The notes below the pieces were generated by a model. The model searched no databases, had not been told where the DNA came from, and was given only the letters and a program-made list of their open reading frames with translations. Positions 17,826-25,966 of a stretch of DNA of 64,000 nt are shown piece after piece; the first letter of the stretch is position 1; each line of letters opens with the position of its first letter. Origin of the DNA: Anaerolentibacter hominis (GTDB lineage Bacteria > Bacillota > Clostridia > Lachnospirales > Lachnospiraceae); the NCBI RefSeq assembly GCF_032380675.1, contig NZ_JAWDIX010000001.1:682001-746000 (forward strand). The letters run 5' to 3'. The position numbers were made by a program, and so were the translations under genes.

Positions 17826-18119
17826 TTATTCTGCGGCCGGTTTCTCTTCGCCGTCATTATCAGGAACAGCATCTGTCTCATCTTCCAGTTCATCCGTCAG
17901 CTGATCCAGTGCTTCCTCAAGAGCTTCTTCTTCCGCCTGCAGAGTTACATAACCCCGATCACCTGCATCGTCATCGTCGTCTTCATCATCCGGGTCATCA
18001 TCAAAATCTTCATCATACAAATGGTCATTAGCAGCTCTTTTATTCAAAAAGTAAACGACAGCACCAGCAATGGCTGCAACGGATACGGTTCCGGCGACAA
18101 ATTTGAAAAATTTTTTCAT
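17826..18119 (-). CDS. Small acidic protein with one membrane helix
   Basis: Not assigned to a named family. The 97-residue product starts MKKFFKFVAGTVSVAAIAGAVVYFLNKR, a single hydrophobic segment followed by a basic residue pair, then a very acidic tail with runs of Asp and Glu. The tail would lie on the cytoplasmic side if the helix is an anchor; it could also be an uncleaved signal. I start at ATG 18119, 7 nt after GGAAAGGAAG; the ATG two codons upstream is too close to that site. It is flanked by a good terminator and runs opposite to its neighbours. Confidence 0.7.
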   Translation of the reverse strand: MKKFFKFVAGTVSVAAIAGAVVYFLNKRAANDHLYDEDFDDDPDDEDDDDDAGDRGYVTLQAEEEALEEALDQLTDELEDETDAVPDNDGEEKPAAE

Positions 18120-18208
18120 AATCATCTTCCTTTCCAGAAATTAGTATGTTCCTTTTTTTAATTATAATTCCTTTCCTGGAAAAAGAAAAGGAAAATTTCT
18201 ATAAACTT

Positions 18209-18238
18209 ATGACAAGTATCGACCCAATATGGTATGAT
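18209..18238 (+). promoter_or_regulatory. Probable promoter upstream of the 61-bp array
   Basis: ATGACA (18209-18214), 18 nt, TATGAT (18233-18238). If used, the whole tandem array is the 5' leader of the NusG_II gene. No other convincing promoter lies between the array and that gene. Confidence 0.5.
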
Positions 18239-18250
18239 GAAACTAGCCTC

Positions 18251-18520
18251 GAAGAGGCTAGTTTCAGCTTTCCGTAGGCGAAGCCAGAGGAAAGCAACCC
18301 GTAAAGGCCACGAAGAGGCTAGTTTCAGCTTTCCGTAAGCGAAGCCAGAGGAAAGCAACCCGTAAAAGCCACGAAGAGGCTAGTTTCAGCTTTCCGTAAG
18401 CGAAGCCAGAGGAAAGCAACCCGTAAAAGCCACGAAGAGGCTAGTTTCAGCTTTCCGTAAGCGAAGCCAGAGGAAAGCAACCCGTAAAGGCCACGAAGAG
18501 GCTAGTTTCAGCTTTCCGTA
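18251..18520. repeat. 61-bp tandem repeat array, about 4.4 copies
   Basis: Copies begin at 18251, 18312, 18373, 18434 and 18495, an exact 61-bp period; the last is cut after 26 bp. Copies are nearly identical. Each full unit has GCTTTCC and GGAAAGC arms flanking a 15-nt loop. The period is not a multiple of 3, so it is not coding. It ends 28 bp before the NusG_II gene. Confidence 0.92.
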
Positions 18521-18548
18521 GGGGCACTTAATATATTGGGAGCAGCAG

Positions 18549-18896
18549 ATGAATAAAAAGCGTCGAAACGACTGGATTCTGGCCGGTGTCATACTGGCTG
18601 CGGCCCTGTTCACCGGAATGATATTTCTCGGCAAAGGGTGGCTTGGACCGGGACAGGAAGCAGTTGTATACATAGATGGAACGGAGAAGGGACGATATTC
18701 CCTAAAGGAGGACCGGCGAGAGATAATCTATAGCGGAACAGGAGAAAATGTCCTGGTTATCGAAGCGGGGGAAGTATATATGGAGTCAGCGGACTGCCCG
18801 GACAAATTGTGCGTGAAGCAGGGAAAGATCAAGGGAGACGGTCAGATGCTGGTATGTCTTCCGAATAAGGTTATTGTACAGATTGAAGGGGAGTGA
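18549..18896 (+). CDS. NusG domain II-containing protein
   Basis: A 115-residue protein with an N-terminal membrane segment (WILAGVILAAALFTGMIFL) and an extracytoplasmic NusG_II fold: VVYIDGTEKGRYSLKEDR and the paired cysteines in SADCPDKLCVKQGKI. This family usually sits beside a Gx-type transporter gene, as here (4 bp gap to the next start). Its function is not settled. ATG 18549 has only a weak AGCAGCAG upstream. Confidence 0.85.
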   Translation: MNKKRRNDWILAGVILAAALFTGMIFLGKGWLGPGQEAVVYIDGTEKGRYSLKEDRREIIYSGTGENVLVIEAGEVYMESADCPDKLCVKQGKIKGDGQMLVCLPNKVIVQIEGE

Positions 18897-18900
18897 GCCT

Positions 18901-19437
18901 GTGGCGAAAAAAATATCTACCTATGGTCTTTTGATTGCGCTGGCCTTTTTGTTCGGATTTCTGGAGAGCATTTTTCCACTGCCGGTGCCGGTGCCGGGAA
19001 TCAAGCTGGGCCTGGCCAATATTGTCATTATGACGGCGTTATATCTGATGTCGGCAAGAGATGCGTTTATTTTGATGATTATCCGGATTCTTCTGGCCGG
19101 ATTTACATTTGGAGGCATGGCGTCAGCTCTTTACAGCCTGGGCGGAGGCCTCCTAAGTTTTTGTGTAATGGCAGTGCTGAAAAAGACAGGTTTGTTTTCT
19201 ATGCTGGGCGTCAGCATAGCAGGCGGCGTGTTTCACAATGTGGGCCAGCTGCTTGTTGCTATTGTGGTCTTAAAGAGCAGGAGCCTGATGGGGTATTTTC
19301 CGGTGCTTCTGGTATCAGGAGTGGTAACGGGCCTGGTGGTAGGTATTCTGAGCAATGAGATTTATAAAAGATTAAAAATATATAATGTGACAGAAAGAGA
19401 GGAGAATGAAAATGACATCGAGAAAAGCAAAGGTTGA
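18901..19437 (+). CDS. Gx transporter family membrane protein
   Basis: A 178-residue polytopic protein of the family once called heptaprenyl diphosphate synthase component I and now grouped with ECF-like S components. It shows about five hydrophobic helices and the conserved PGIKLGLANIVIMTALYL stretch. The start is GTG 18901 behind AAGGGGAG at 18885-18892. It is coupled to the NusG_II gene upstream and overlaps the next gene by 26 bp. The substrate is not known from sequence. Confidence 0.85.
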   Translation: MAKKISTYGLLIALAFLFGFLESIFPLPVPVPGIKLGLANIVIMTALYLMSARDAFILMIIRILLAGFTFGGMASALYSLGGGLLSFCVMAVLKKTGLFSMLGVSIAGGVFHNVGQLLVAIVVLKSRSLMGYFPVLLVSGVVTGLVVGILSNEIYKRLKIYNVTEREENENDIEKSKG

Positions 19438-19876
19438 CAGTTTATTTAAACAGGGGTATAACTGCTCACAGGCCGTATTTGCGGCGTACAGCGATCTGTT
19501 TGGCGTGGATGAGGAGACAGCGCTTCGGGTTGCTTCTTCCTTTGGAGGAGGAATCGGGCGTATGAGAGGAGCCTGCGGAGCGGTAACCGGTATGTGCATG
19601 GTGGCAGGACTGGCAACCGGAAGCACGGACAGCGCGGATAAAGAGGCAAAGCAGCACAACTACGCAGTGGTTCAGCAGATGGTGAATGAGTTCAGGGAGA
19701 CAGCGGGAAGTATTGTCTGTCGGGAATTGCTGGGGCTGGACGAGAATGAGGATACATCCAATACAAAACCGGATGAAAGAAACAAGGAATTTTATGAAAA
19801 ACGTCCCTGTGCACAGCTGGTACTGGATGCTGCTGATATTATAGATCGGGTTCTTCTGAAACAGACAGAGGAGTAA
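19412..19876 (+). CDS. C_GCAxxG_C_C family protein
   Basis: A 154-residue member of the C-GCAxxG-C-C family, named for its cysteine pattern and thought to be redox or metal associated. All key positions are visible: Cys in GYNCSQAVF, GACGAVTGM, Cys in IVCRELLG and Cys in RPCAQLVLDA. Start ATG 19412 is 7 nt after GGAG; ATG 19406 is only 1 nt from it. It overlaps the Gx transporter gene, so it probably belongs to that operon. The biochemical role is unknown. Confidence 0.85.
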   Translation: MTSRKAKVDSLFKQGYNCSQAVFAAYSDLFGVDEETALRVASSFGGGIGRMRGACGAVTGMCMVAGLATGSTDSADKEAKQHNYAVVQQMVNEFRETAGSIVCRELLGLDENEDTSNTKPDERNKEFYEKRPCAQLVLDAADIIDRVLLKQTEE

Positions 19877-19902
19877 ATTAGACAGAAAGAAGGAATGACA
19901 GC

Positions 19903-20412
19903 ATGGCGCTTGAATTCATACCGGTACAGGGAGAGGCTTCCCTGCACCATCTGGCAGAAATTGCGAATGAAGTGTGGCACGAATTTTTCGTTTCCATTCT
20001 GACTCCGGAGCAGATTGATTATATGGTTGAGAAATTTCAGTCTTACCCGGCTATGACAGATCAGGTGGAACATCAGGGATACGAGTATTTTTTTATGAGA
20101 CTGGATGGAACGGATATCGGCTATACAGGAATCCGCAGTGACGGCGATGAGGGTAAGCTTTTTCTCAGTAAGCTGTATCTGAAAAAAGAGTACAGAGGGA
20201 GAGGATTTGCAAGCCAAGCCTTTGCTTTTCTGGAAGGACTGTGCCTTGCGAGGGGGCTGAATGCGATCTGGCTCACGGTAAACCGGTATAATGACCATAC
20301 GATAGCCGTCTATAAAAAGAAGGGTTTTGAGGTTATGCGGACCCAGGTGGCGGATATCGGCAATGGCTTTGTGATGGATGATTATATTATGGAGAAAAAG
20401 CTTAGGGCATAG
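19903..20412 (+). CDS. GNAT-family N-acetyltransferase
   Basis: A 169-residue acyl-CoA transferase. The acetyl-CoA binding motif A reads LSKLYLKKEYRGRGFASQAF, with the R-G-x-G loop, and NRYNDHTIAVYKKKGFEVM matches motif B. The acceptor substrate is not known. It follows the C_GCAxxG gene by 26 bp behind AAGGA, so it may be the last gene of that operon. Confidence 0.88.
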   Translation: MALEFIPVQGEASLHHLAEIANEVWHEFFVSILTPEQIDYMVEKFQSYPAMTDQVEHQGYEYFFMRLDGTDIGYTGIRSDGDEGKLFLSKLYLKKEYRGRGFASQAFAFLEGLCLARGLNAIWLTVNRYNDHTIAVYKKKGFEVMRTQVADIGNGFVMDDYIMEKKLRA

Positions 20413-20460
20413 AGCGGGAGAAGCCTTCCTGCCGGGAGAAAACCGGCGGGCAGCCCCTGC

Positions 20461-20488
20461 TTGACAAACGATCTGACGATGATATAAT
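20461..20488 (+). promoter_or_regulatory. Promoter of the thrS T-box leader
   Basis: TTGACA (20461-20466), 16 nt, TATAAT (20483-20488). Both hexamers match the consensus. Confidence 0.88.
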
Positions 20489-20494
20489 TAGTAG

Positions 20495-20740
20495 TGCAAT
20501 TTAAATAATAAAAAACGTTGAAGAGAAGAGTAGGACCAGAGAAGAAGTGCAGAGAGGGATGGGTTGGTGCGACATCTCCTTCGGAATGGTTTGAAAACCA
20601 TCTTGGAGTGGCTGAATGAGCCCGGTGATTCCGTTATCATCTGAATGAAGCCGGGTATTATGATACCAACGAGGGTGGAACCGCGGGAATATTCCCGTCC
20701 CTTTTGACAGATTGAACTGCCGAAAGAGACGGGTTTTTTA
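20495..20740 (+). ncRNA. T-box riboswitch of thrS
   Basis: The core T-box sequence AGGGTGGAACCGCGGG is at 20672-20687, preceded by a long stem I region that begins near GAAGAGAAGAGTAGGACC. The bulge TGGA would pair with a tRNA ending UCCA, consistent with threonine tRNA. The competing terminator is CCCGTCCCTTT with AGAGACGGG and a T run ending at 20739. Uncharged tRNA should favour readthrough into thrS. I did not place the specifier codon with confidence. Confidence 0.93.
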
Positions 20741-20821
20741 TTGCATGGGAAAGTTCTCCAAACTTTCAACTTATTCCGGCGGAAGAGATTTGTATAAATG
20801 AATTTATTATGGAGGGAAATC

Positions 20822-22780
20822 ATGAAGATAACATTAAAGGATGGATCAGTAAAAGAATATGATAAAGAGATGTCCGTCATTGACATCGCGGCTGATTTAA
20901 GCGAGGGGCTTGCCAGGGTTGCCTGTGCGGGAGAGATTGACGGCAAAGTTGTGGATCTGAGAACAGTGGTAGATCAGGACTGCCAGCTGAATATTCTTAC
21001 CTTTGAGGATGAGGCCGGAAAGGCGGCTTACCGCCACACCGCGTCCCATGTACTGGCCGAGGCGGTTAAACGTCTTTATCCGGAGGCAAAGCTTGCAATC
21101 GGGCCTTCGATTGACACCGGATTTTACTATGATTTTGACTGCGAAAGTCTGGACCGGGCTGCACTGGATAAGATCGAAGCTGAGATGAAGAAAATTATTA
21201 AAGAAGGGAAGGAAATTACCCGCTTTACCCTGCCAAGAGAAGAGGCGATTGCCTTTATGCAGGAAAAGGGGGAGCCTTACAAAGTAGAGCTAATTCAGGA
21301 TCTTCCGGAAGATGCAGTTATTTCCTTCTACAGCCAGGGAGATTTTACCGATCTGTGCGCGGGGCCTCATCTGATGAGCACCAAGCCGCTGAAAGCATTT
21401 AAATTAACCTCATCCTCCGGTGCGTACTGGAGAGGCAGTGAGAAAAATAAAATGCTGACAAGAGTATACGGTACCGCTTACACCAAGAAAGCCGAGCTGG
21501 AAGAGTACTTAAATTATCTGGCAGAGGTAAAGAAGAGAGATCACAATAAACTGGGCAGGGAGATGGAACTCTTTACTACAGTGGATGTGATCGGACAGGG
21601 ACTGCCCCTTCTGATGCCCAAGGGCGCCAAGATGATACAGACCCTGCAGAGGTGGATCGAGGATGAGGAAGAGAAACGGGGCTATATGAGAACCAAGACT
21701 CCGCTCATGGCAAAGAAAGACTTGTATGTCATTTCCGATCACTGGGGCCACTATAAAGAAGGAATGTTTGTGCTGGGAGATGAGGAAGATCCGGAGTCAG
21801 AAGTATTTGCACTCCGTCCGATGACCTGTCCGTTCCAGTATTATGTCTATAAACAGAGTCCGAAGAGCTACCGGGATCTGCCGTGCCGTTACGGTGAGAC
21901 TTCAACGCTTTTCAGAAATGAGGAGTCCGGGGAAATGCACGGGCTGACACGCGTGCGCCAGTTTACGATTTCCGAGGGACATCTGGTGGTCAGACCGGAT
22001 CAGATTGATGAGGAATTCAAGGGATGTCTGGACCTTGCGATGTACTGTCTGCGGACTTTGGGGCTGGAGGAGGATGTGACCTATCGGTTCTCCAAATGGG
22101 ACCCCAATCATCAGGATAAGTACCTGGGCAACGAAGAGACCTGGAATGATGTCCAGGATAAGATGCGCCAGATCTTAAATCATCTGGGAGTGAAATTTAC
22201 GGAAGCAGAGGGCGAAGCTGCGTTCTACGGCCCGAAGCTGGATATCCAGGCGAAAAATGTTTACGGCAAAGAAGATACGATGATTACGATCCAGCTGGAT
22301 ATGTTCCTGGCGGAACGTTTTGATATGAGCTTTACGGATGCAGACGGGGAGAAGAAACGGCCTTATATTATCCACAGAACTTCAATGGGCTGTTATGAGA
22401 GAACCCTGGCATGGCTGATTGAAAAATATGCCGGATTGTTCCCGACCTGGCTCTGTCCGGAACAGGTAAGAGTGCTTCCTATCTCCGAAAAATACCATGA
22501 CTATGCGAATCAGGTTGCTGCAGAGATGAAAGAGAATGGCATTCTCTGTACGGTGGATGAGAGAAGCGAGAAGATCGGCTACAAGATCCGTGAGACCAGA
22601 CTGGCCCGAGTTCCTTATATGCTGATTGTGGGGCAGAAAGAGGAAGAAGAGAAGGTAGTGTCCGTGAGAAGCCGGTTTAAGGGCGACGAGGGACAGAAAG
22701 CACTGGCGGAGTTTATTTCTGATATCTGTAAGGAGATCCGGACAAAGGAAATCAGGAAAATAGAAGTAGAAGAGAAATAG
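20822..22780 (+). CDS. thrS: Threonyl-tRNA synthetase
   Basis: Class II synthetase charging tRNA-Thr. The 652-residue protein has an N-terminal TGS domain (KDGSVKEYDKEMSV), the editing domain with RHTASHVLAEAVKRLYP and the Cys of DLCAGPHL, the catalytic core with RPMTCPFQYYVYK (zinc Cys), GLTRVRQFTISEGHLV (motif 2), HRTSMGCYERTLAWLIE (motif 3), and the anticodon-binding C-terminus. ATG 20822 is 5 nt after GGAGGG at 20811-20816. Regulation by the T-box upstream is clear. Confidence 0.98.
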   Translation: MKITLKDGSVKEYDKEMSVIDIAADLSEGLARVACAGEIDGKVVDLRTVVDQDCQLNILTFEDEAGKAAYRHTASHVLAEAVKRLYPEAKLAIGPSIDTGFYYDFDCESLDRAALDKIEAEMKKIIKEGKEITRFTLPREEAIAFMQEKGEPYKVELIQDLPEDAVISFYSQGDFTDLCAGPHLMSTKPLKAFKLTSSSGAYWRGSEKNKMLTRVYGTAYTKKAELEEYLNYLAEVKKRDHNKLGREMELFTTVDVIGQGLPLLMPKGAKMIQTLQRWIEDEEEKRGYMRTKTPLMAKKDLYVISDHWGHYKEGMFVLGDEEDPESEVFALRPMTCPFQYYVYKQSPKSYRDLPCRYGETSTLFRNEESGEMHGLTRVRQFTISEGHLVVRPDQIDEEFKGCLDLAMYCLRTLGLEEDVTYRFSKWDPNHQDKYLGNEETWNDVQDKMRQILNHLGVKFTEAEGEAAFYGPKLDIQAKNVYGKEDTMITIQLDMFLAERFDMSFTDADGEKKRPYIIHRTSMGCYERTLAWLIEKYAGLFPTWLCPEQVRVLPISEKYHDYANQVAAEMKENGILCTVDERSEKIGYKIRETRLARVPYMLIVGQKEEEEKVVSVRSRFKGDEGQKALAEFISDICKEIRTKEIRKIEVEEK

Positions 22781-22795
22781 AAGTTAGATATTAAT

Positions 22796-22906
22796 CGAGT
22801 CATGCAAGCTCACAAACGCGCAGCGTTTATTCGCTATGTGACTGTCGTCACATAGAATTAAAATAGAAACTGCTTCTCCGGAAGCAAGCTTCCGATCGGC
22901 GTTTCT
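22796..22906 (+). repeat. Multi-hairpin element E, copy 1 (right end missing)
   Basis: Begins CGAGTCATGC and matches 22935-23045 over about 111 bp with one or two mismatches. It has the AAACGC/GCGTTT, CTATGTGAC/GTCACATAG and CGGAAGC/GCTTCCG hairpins, but diverges after GCGTTTCT and lacks the closing terminal repeat. Confidence 0.85.
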
Positions 22907-22934
22907 GCTTGGATTCTGTGGTGTATATGTTATA

Positions 22935-23066
22935 CGAGTCATGCAAGCTCACAAACGCGCAGCGTTTATTCGCTATGTGACTGTCGTCACATAGAATTAA
23001 AATAGAAACTGCCTCTCCGGAAGCAAGCTTCCGATCGGCGTTTCTATTTTAATTCAGCATGACTCG
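22935..23066 (+). mobile_element. Multi-hairpin element E, copy 2, with terminal inverted repeats
   Basis: A 132-bp element closed by perfect 10-bp terminal inverted repeats CGAGTCATGC and GCATGACTCG. Nested inside is a perfect 15-bp stem (GAATTAAAATAGAAA with TTTCTATTTTAATTC) and three small perfect hairpins. GTTATA borders it on the left (22929-22934) and recurs 2 nt beyond the right end (23069-23074). It has no coding capacity. A MITE-like or REP-like origin is inferred. Confidence 0.6.
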
Positions 23067-23085
23067 AAGTTATAAAATATCCCTA

Positions 23086-23114
23086 TTGACATATGATGTA
23101 TGGTACTTTATAAT
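23086..23114 (+). promoter_or_regulatory. Promoter of the infC-rpmI-rplT operon
   Basis: TTGACA (23086-23091), 17 nt, TATAAT (23109-23114), both consensus. Confidence 0.9.
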
Positions 23115-23119
23115 AAATA

Positions 23120-23284
23120 GTGCTGTGAACGTATTTGGAAAACAAAGCAGAGTGTCCACTCTCACCTCAGCATAAGAACAGAGATGTTCGAGATGACTCG
23201 GGTTAATATTCGTAGACGGCAGATGCCTTTTGGAGGTTTTCTGTTCAGAATGGATGTGGATACTTGTTATCCGCATTTTTTTAT
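23120..23284 (+). ncRNA. infC operon leader with terminator
   Basis: The leader ends in a terminator: ATGTGGATA (23254-23262) pairs with TATCCGCAT (23268-23276, one G-U), followed by seven T. It lies between the promoter and infC, so it must act as an attenuator. Related operons in Firmicutes are repressed by L20 through leader RNA; binding by L20 here is inferred. The folding of 23120-23253 was not resolved. Confidence 0.7.
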
Positions 23285-23350
23285 TTTACTAATATATCCG
23301 AAACGCACAGCTCAACCCGGAGATGGAAGAATTTATGGAGGTGCACTACA

Positions 23351-23857
23351 ATTAGCGAATTAATGATTAATGAGCAGATCAGAGACAGGGAAGTCCGTTT
23401 GATCGGTGAGAACGGAGAGCAGTTGGGTATTTTGTCCGCAAGAGATGCATACAAACTGGCTCAGGAAGCCAATCTTGATTTGGTTAAGATAGCTCCCACA
23501 GCAAAACCGCCGGTGTGTAAAATCATTGACTATGGTAAGTACAAATATGAGCTTGCCAGAAAAGAAAAGGATGCCAAGAAGAAACAGAAGGTCACGGAAG
23601 TAAAAGAGATCAGATTGTCTCCCAATATTGATGAGAATGACTTGAATACGAAGGTAAGTCAGGCCAGAAAGTTCCTGGATAAAGGGGACCGGGTTAAGGT
23701 TGCACTCCGTTTCCGCGGAAGAGAGATGGCGCATATGGCCAGCGGCAAAAAGATTCTGGATAAGTTTTACAGTCTGGTACAGGATATTTCTGTTGTGGAT
23801 AAACCGCCGAAGCTGGAAGGAAGAAGTATGATAATGTTTTTAACACAAAAACGTTAA
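23351..23857 (+). CDS. infC: Translation initiation factor IF-3 with AUU start codon
   Basis: IF-3 of 168 residues; keeps 30S subunits free and checks start codons. The N-terminal domain reads SELMINEQIRDREVRLIG and the C-terminal half includes VKVALRFRGREMAHM. The reading frame is open upstream, but GGAGGTG at 23337-23343 sits 7 nt before ATT 23351, giving (M)SELMINEQ. The first ATG in frame, 23363, is 19 nt from that site. A rare AUU start is the known basis of IF-3 autoregulation. Promoter, leader terminator and the rpmI-rplT genes downstream form the standard operon. Confidence 0.95.
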   Translation: MSELMINEQIRDREVRLIGENGEQLGILSARDAYKLAQEANLDLVKIAPTAKPPVCKIIDYGKYKYELARKEKDAKKKQKVTEVKEIRLSPNIDENDLNTKVSQARKFLDKGDRVKVALRFRGREMAHMASGKKILDKFYSLVQDISVVDKPPKLEGRSMIMFLTQKR

Positions 23858-23994
23858 CATAGAAGGGTATCCGGTGATACGGATAGTCTGATGGCTCAGT
23901 GATGCTGAGCGTTTTACAGAAATTATAAGGATTCATGGCGAATGGCCTCTCCCTGTGGAGAAGGCTGTCGAAGAATAATGAAGGAGGAACCATC

Positions 23995-24192
23995 ATGCCA
24001 AAAATGAAGACAAGCAGGGCCGCTGCGAAACGATTCAAAAAAACAGGTACAGGTAAGTTAAAAAGAATGAAAGCATATAAGAGCCATATCTTAACGAAGA
24101 AATCTCAGAAGAGAAAGAGAAATCTTAGAAAAGCTACAATTACTGATGCTACTAATGTAAAGAATATGAAGAAGATTTTACCATATCTGTAA
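23995..24192 (+). CDS. rpmI: 50S ribosomal protein L35
   Basis: A 65-residue basic ribosomal protein: MPKMKTSRAAAKRFKKTGTG, then HILTKKSQKRKRNLRK. ATG 23995 has AAGGAGGA just upstream; the longer open frame from 23935 adds nonconserved residues. Middle gene of infC-rpmI-rplT. Confidence 0.97.
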   Translation: MPKMKTSRAAAKRFKKTGTGKLKRMKAYKSHILTKKSQKRKRNLRKATITDATNVKNMKKILPYL

Positions 24193-24214
24193 GGTTTCAA
24201 GGAGGAGTTAAATT

Positions 24215-24571
24215 ATGGCAAGAGTAAAAGGCGGAATGAACGCCAGAAAAAGACATAATAGAGTTTTAAAATTAGCAAAAGGGTACAGAGGTGCCAGATC
24301 CAAACAGTACAGAGTAGCAAAGCAGTCTGTAATGCGCGCTCTGAATACATCTTTTTCAGGTAGAAAAGAGAGAAAGAGACAGTTCAGACAGCTTTGGATC
24401 GCAAGAATCAATGCTGCTGCAAGAATGAACGGCCTTTCCTACAGCAAATTTATGTATGGTTTGAAATTAGCTGAGATTGATATCAACAGAAAAATACTGG
24501 CTGAGCTGGCAGTGAGTGATGCGGAAGGATTTACCGCATTGGCGGAAGTTGCCAAATCCAAAATTGCATAA
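24215..24571 (+). CDS. rplT: 50S ribosomal protein L20
   Basis: A 118-residue ribosomal protein needed for early 50S assembly, and in Firmicutes the likely repressor of its own operon through the infC leader. It begins MARVKGGMNARKRHNRVLKLA and has RKERKRQFRQLWIARINAAAR. RBS AAGGAGGAG precedes ATG. A terminator follows at 24591. Confidence 0.98.
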   Translation: MARVKGGMNARKRHNRVLKLAKGYRGARSKQYRVAKQSVMRALNTSFSGRKERKRQFRQLWIARINAAARMNGLSYSKFMYGLKLAEIDINRKILAELAVSDAEGFTALAEVAKSKIA

Positions 24572-24590
24572 GACTGAACAAAGAATCAGA

Positions 24591-24627
24591 ACGGGAGCCG
24601 CCTTTTTATAAGACAGCTTCCGTTTTT
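24591..24627 (+). terminator. Intrinsic terminator after rplT
   Basis: ACGGGAGC (24591-24598) pairs with GCTTCCGT (24616-24623) with one G-U, followed by T residues. Confidence 0.8.
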
Positions 24628-24690
24628 ACATACGCAACTTTTTGGTGATATGCGAAGTATTAAGATTGAGAGGAGGGCGGCAGCCGCGGC

Positions 24691-25206
24691 ATGAACGATC
24701 GGATTGATGAAGTGTTGGAGCAGTATGGCGATATGGTATATAAGGTCGCCCTGGCACGAACGAGAAAAAAAGAAGACGCGGAGGATGTCTATCAGGACGT
24801 TTTCGTTAAATATATGATGAATTCCAAGCCCTTTGAGAGTGAGGAACACCGGAAAGCATGGCTTCTCCGGGTGACGATCAACTGCAGCAATACTCTGCTG
24901 ACAAGCGCCTGGCGACGGCGTGTGTGTACGATGGATGATTTGAGCAGACTGACGGACGGTGCGCTGGGAGGGATTGAAACAAAGCTGGAGAATGAAACTT
25001 ACCTGGCTGTTTTAAACCTGCCTGTCAAATACCGGGATGTGATCCATCTGTTTTATTATGAGCAGATGCCGGTGCTCTGGATTGCCCAAGTGCTGGGCTG
25101 CAAAGAGGATACGGTAAAATCTCTTCTCTTTCGGGGAAGACGGCTTTTGGAAAAGGAACTGAAAAAATCAGAGGATGCGGATAATTCTGGAAAGGGGCGT
25201 GGCTGA
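24691..25206 (+). CDS. ECF-type RNA polymerase sigma factor
   Basis: A 171-residue sigma-70 family factor with only regions 2 and 4. Region 2 includes MVYKVALARTRKKEDAEDVYQDVFVKY, and region 4 has LPVKYRDVIHLFYYEQMPV then AQVLGCKEDTVKSLLFRGRRLL. The closest GGAGGG is 14 nt before ATG, a little far. The next gene, 1 nt after the stop, encodes a membrane protein that looks like its anti-sigma factor, so the pair probably answers an envelope signal. Confidence 0.92.
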   Translation: MNDRIDEVLEQYGDMVYKVALARTRKKEDAEDVYQDVFVKYMMNSKPFESEEHRKAWLLRVTINCSNTLLTSAWRRRVCTMDDLSRLTDGALGGIETKLENETYLAVLNLPVKYRDVIHLFYYEQMPVLWIAQVLGCKEDTVKSLLFRGRRLLEKELKKSEDADNSGKGRG

Positions 25207-25207
25207 T

Positions 25208-25864
25208 ATGGCAGAGTGGTCAGAAAAAAACAGTACATTTGATTATGCCAGGGCGATGGACTCCTACAAGAAGGCGAATGACCGGATCGGCGCAGGGGCG
25301 TCTCTGATGGAACGGACGAAAGCGAAAATGCAGGAGGCAGAAAGCTCCGGAGAAGACTATGCGCAGCAGCCCCAAACGCATGAGAGAAGGGGTTCGCACG
25401 GATACAGAAGGGCGTTCGCAGGAATTTTAGCCGCGGCCTGCCTGGGCATTGTGATTTTGGCAGGTGCTTATCGGATTCTCACTCCGGCCCGGAAGGATGC
25501 GCCTATGGAGAATATGGAAAATTCTATTGATCAGAGCAAATCCGAAGCAGACAGCGGAGCCTCTGACAGTGTAACATCAGAGCTGGAAGAAAAGGGAGAA
25601 CTGGAGCAGGATACGGCTCAGGATGCGGGCAATGTGATGCAGCCCCGGCAGCAGATTGAATTCGGAGGAAAGAGCTACAGCCTGGCGTCGGAGTCTCCGG
25701 AAGCGGTTCAGGAGGAAAACCTGACCAGGATAGGCAGCCTGAACGAAGACATGAAGATGGATAGCGGGGAAGGTACAGCCGATATGTCAGTTTATGAGTG
25801 GGACGGAGACTGGATTTTAGTTGAGGTAGATGGAGAATTCTGGGTCTATGAACCGGAAGTATAG
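25208..25864 (+). CDS. Probable membrane anti-sigma factor
   Basis: A 218-residue protein with a soluble N-terminus of about 70 residues, one membrane helix (AFAGILAAACLGIVILAGAYRIL, near residues 76-96), and an extracytoplasmic tail rich in acidic and Ser residues. No zinc-binding ZAS motif (HxxxCxxC) is visible, so the class is unclear. The role rests on position: the start ATG 25208 follows the sigma stop at 25206. ATG 25208 is preferred over 25175, which overlaps the sigma gene. Confidence 0.75.
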   Translation: MAEWSEKNSTFDYARAMDSYKKANDRIGAGASLMERTKAKMQEAESSGEDYAQQPQTHERRGSHGYRRAFAGILAAACLGIVILAGAYRILTPARKDAPMENMENSIDQSKSEADSGASDSVTSELEEKGELEQDTAQDAGNVMQPRQQIEFGGKSYSLASESPEAVQEENLTRIGSLNEDMKMDSGEGTADMSVYEWDGDWILVEVDGEFWVYEPEV

Positions 25865-25912
25865 CAGATAAAAGACGTTAAGATAGTAACACTATATTTG
25901 TGAATAAAATAG

Positions 25913-25943
25913 AAACCGGACTGCTTTTTTAGCAGTCCGGTTT
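25913..25943. terminator. Bidirectional terminator between anti-sigma gene and ppk
   Basis: Perfect 13-bp stem, AAACCGGACTGCT (25913-25925) and AGCAGTCCGGTTT (25931-25943), with a loop of T. Serves the converging genes. Confidence 0.85.
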
Positions 25944-25966
25944 GATTGTTTTGCGGCATAAGCTGT

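Noticed and set aside
22929..23074. GTTATA as a target-site duplication of element E
   Set aside because: The right copy is 2 nt away from the terminal repeat, and the region is AT-rich, so chance is not excluded.
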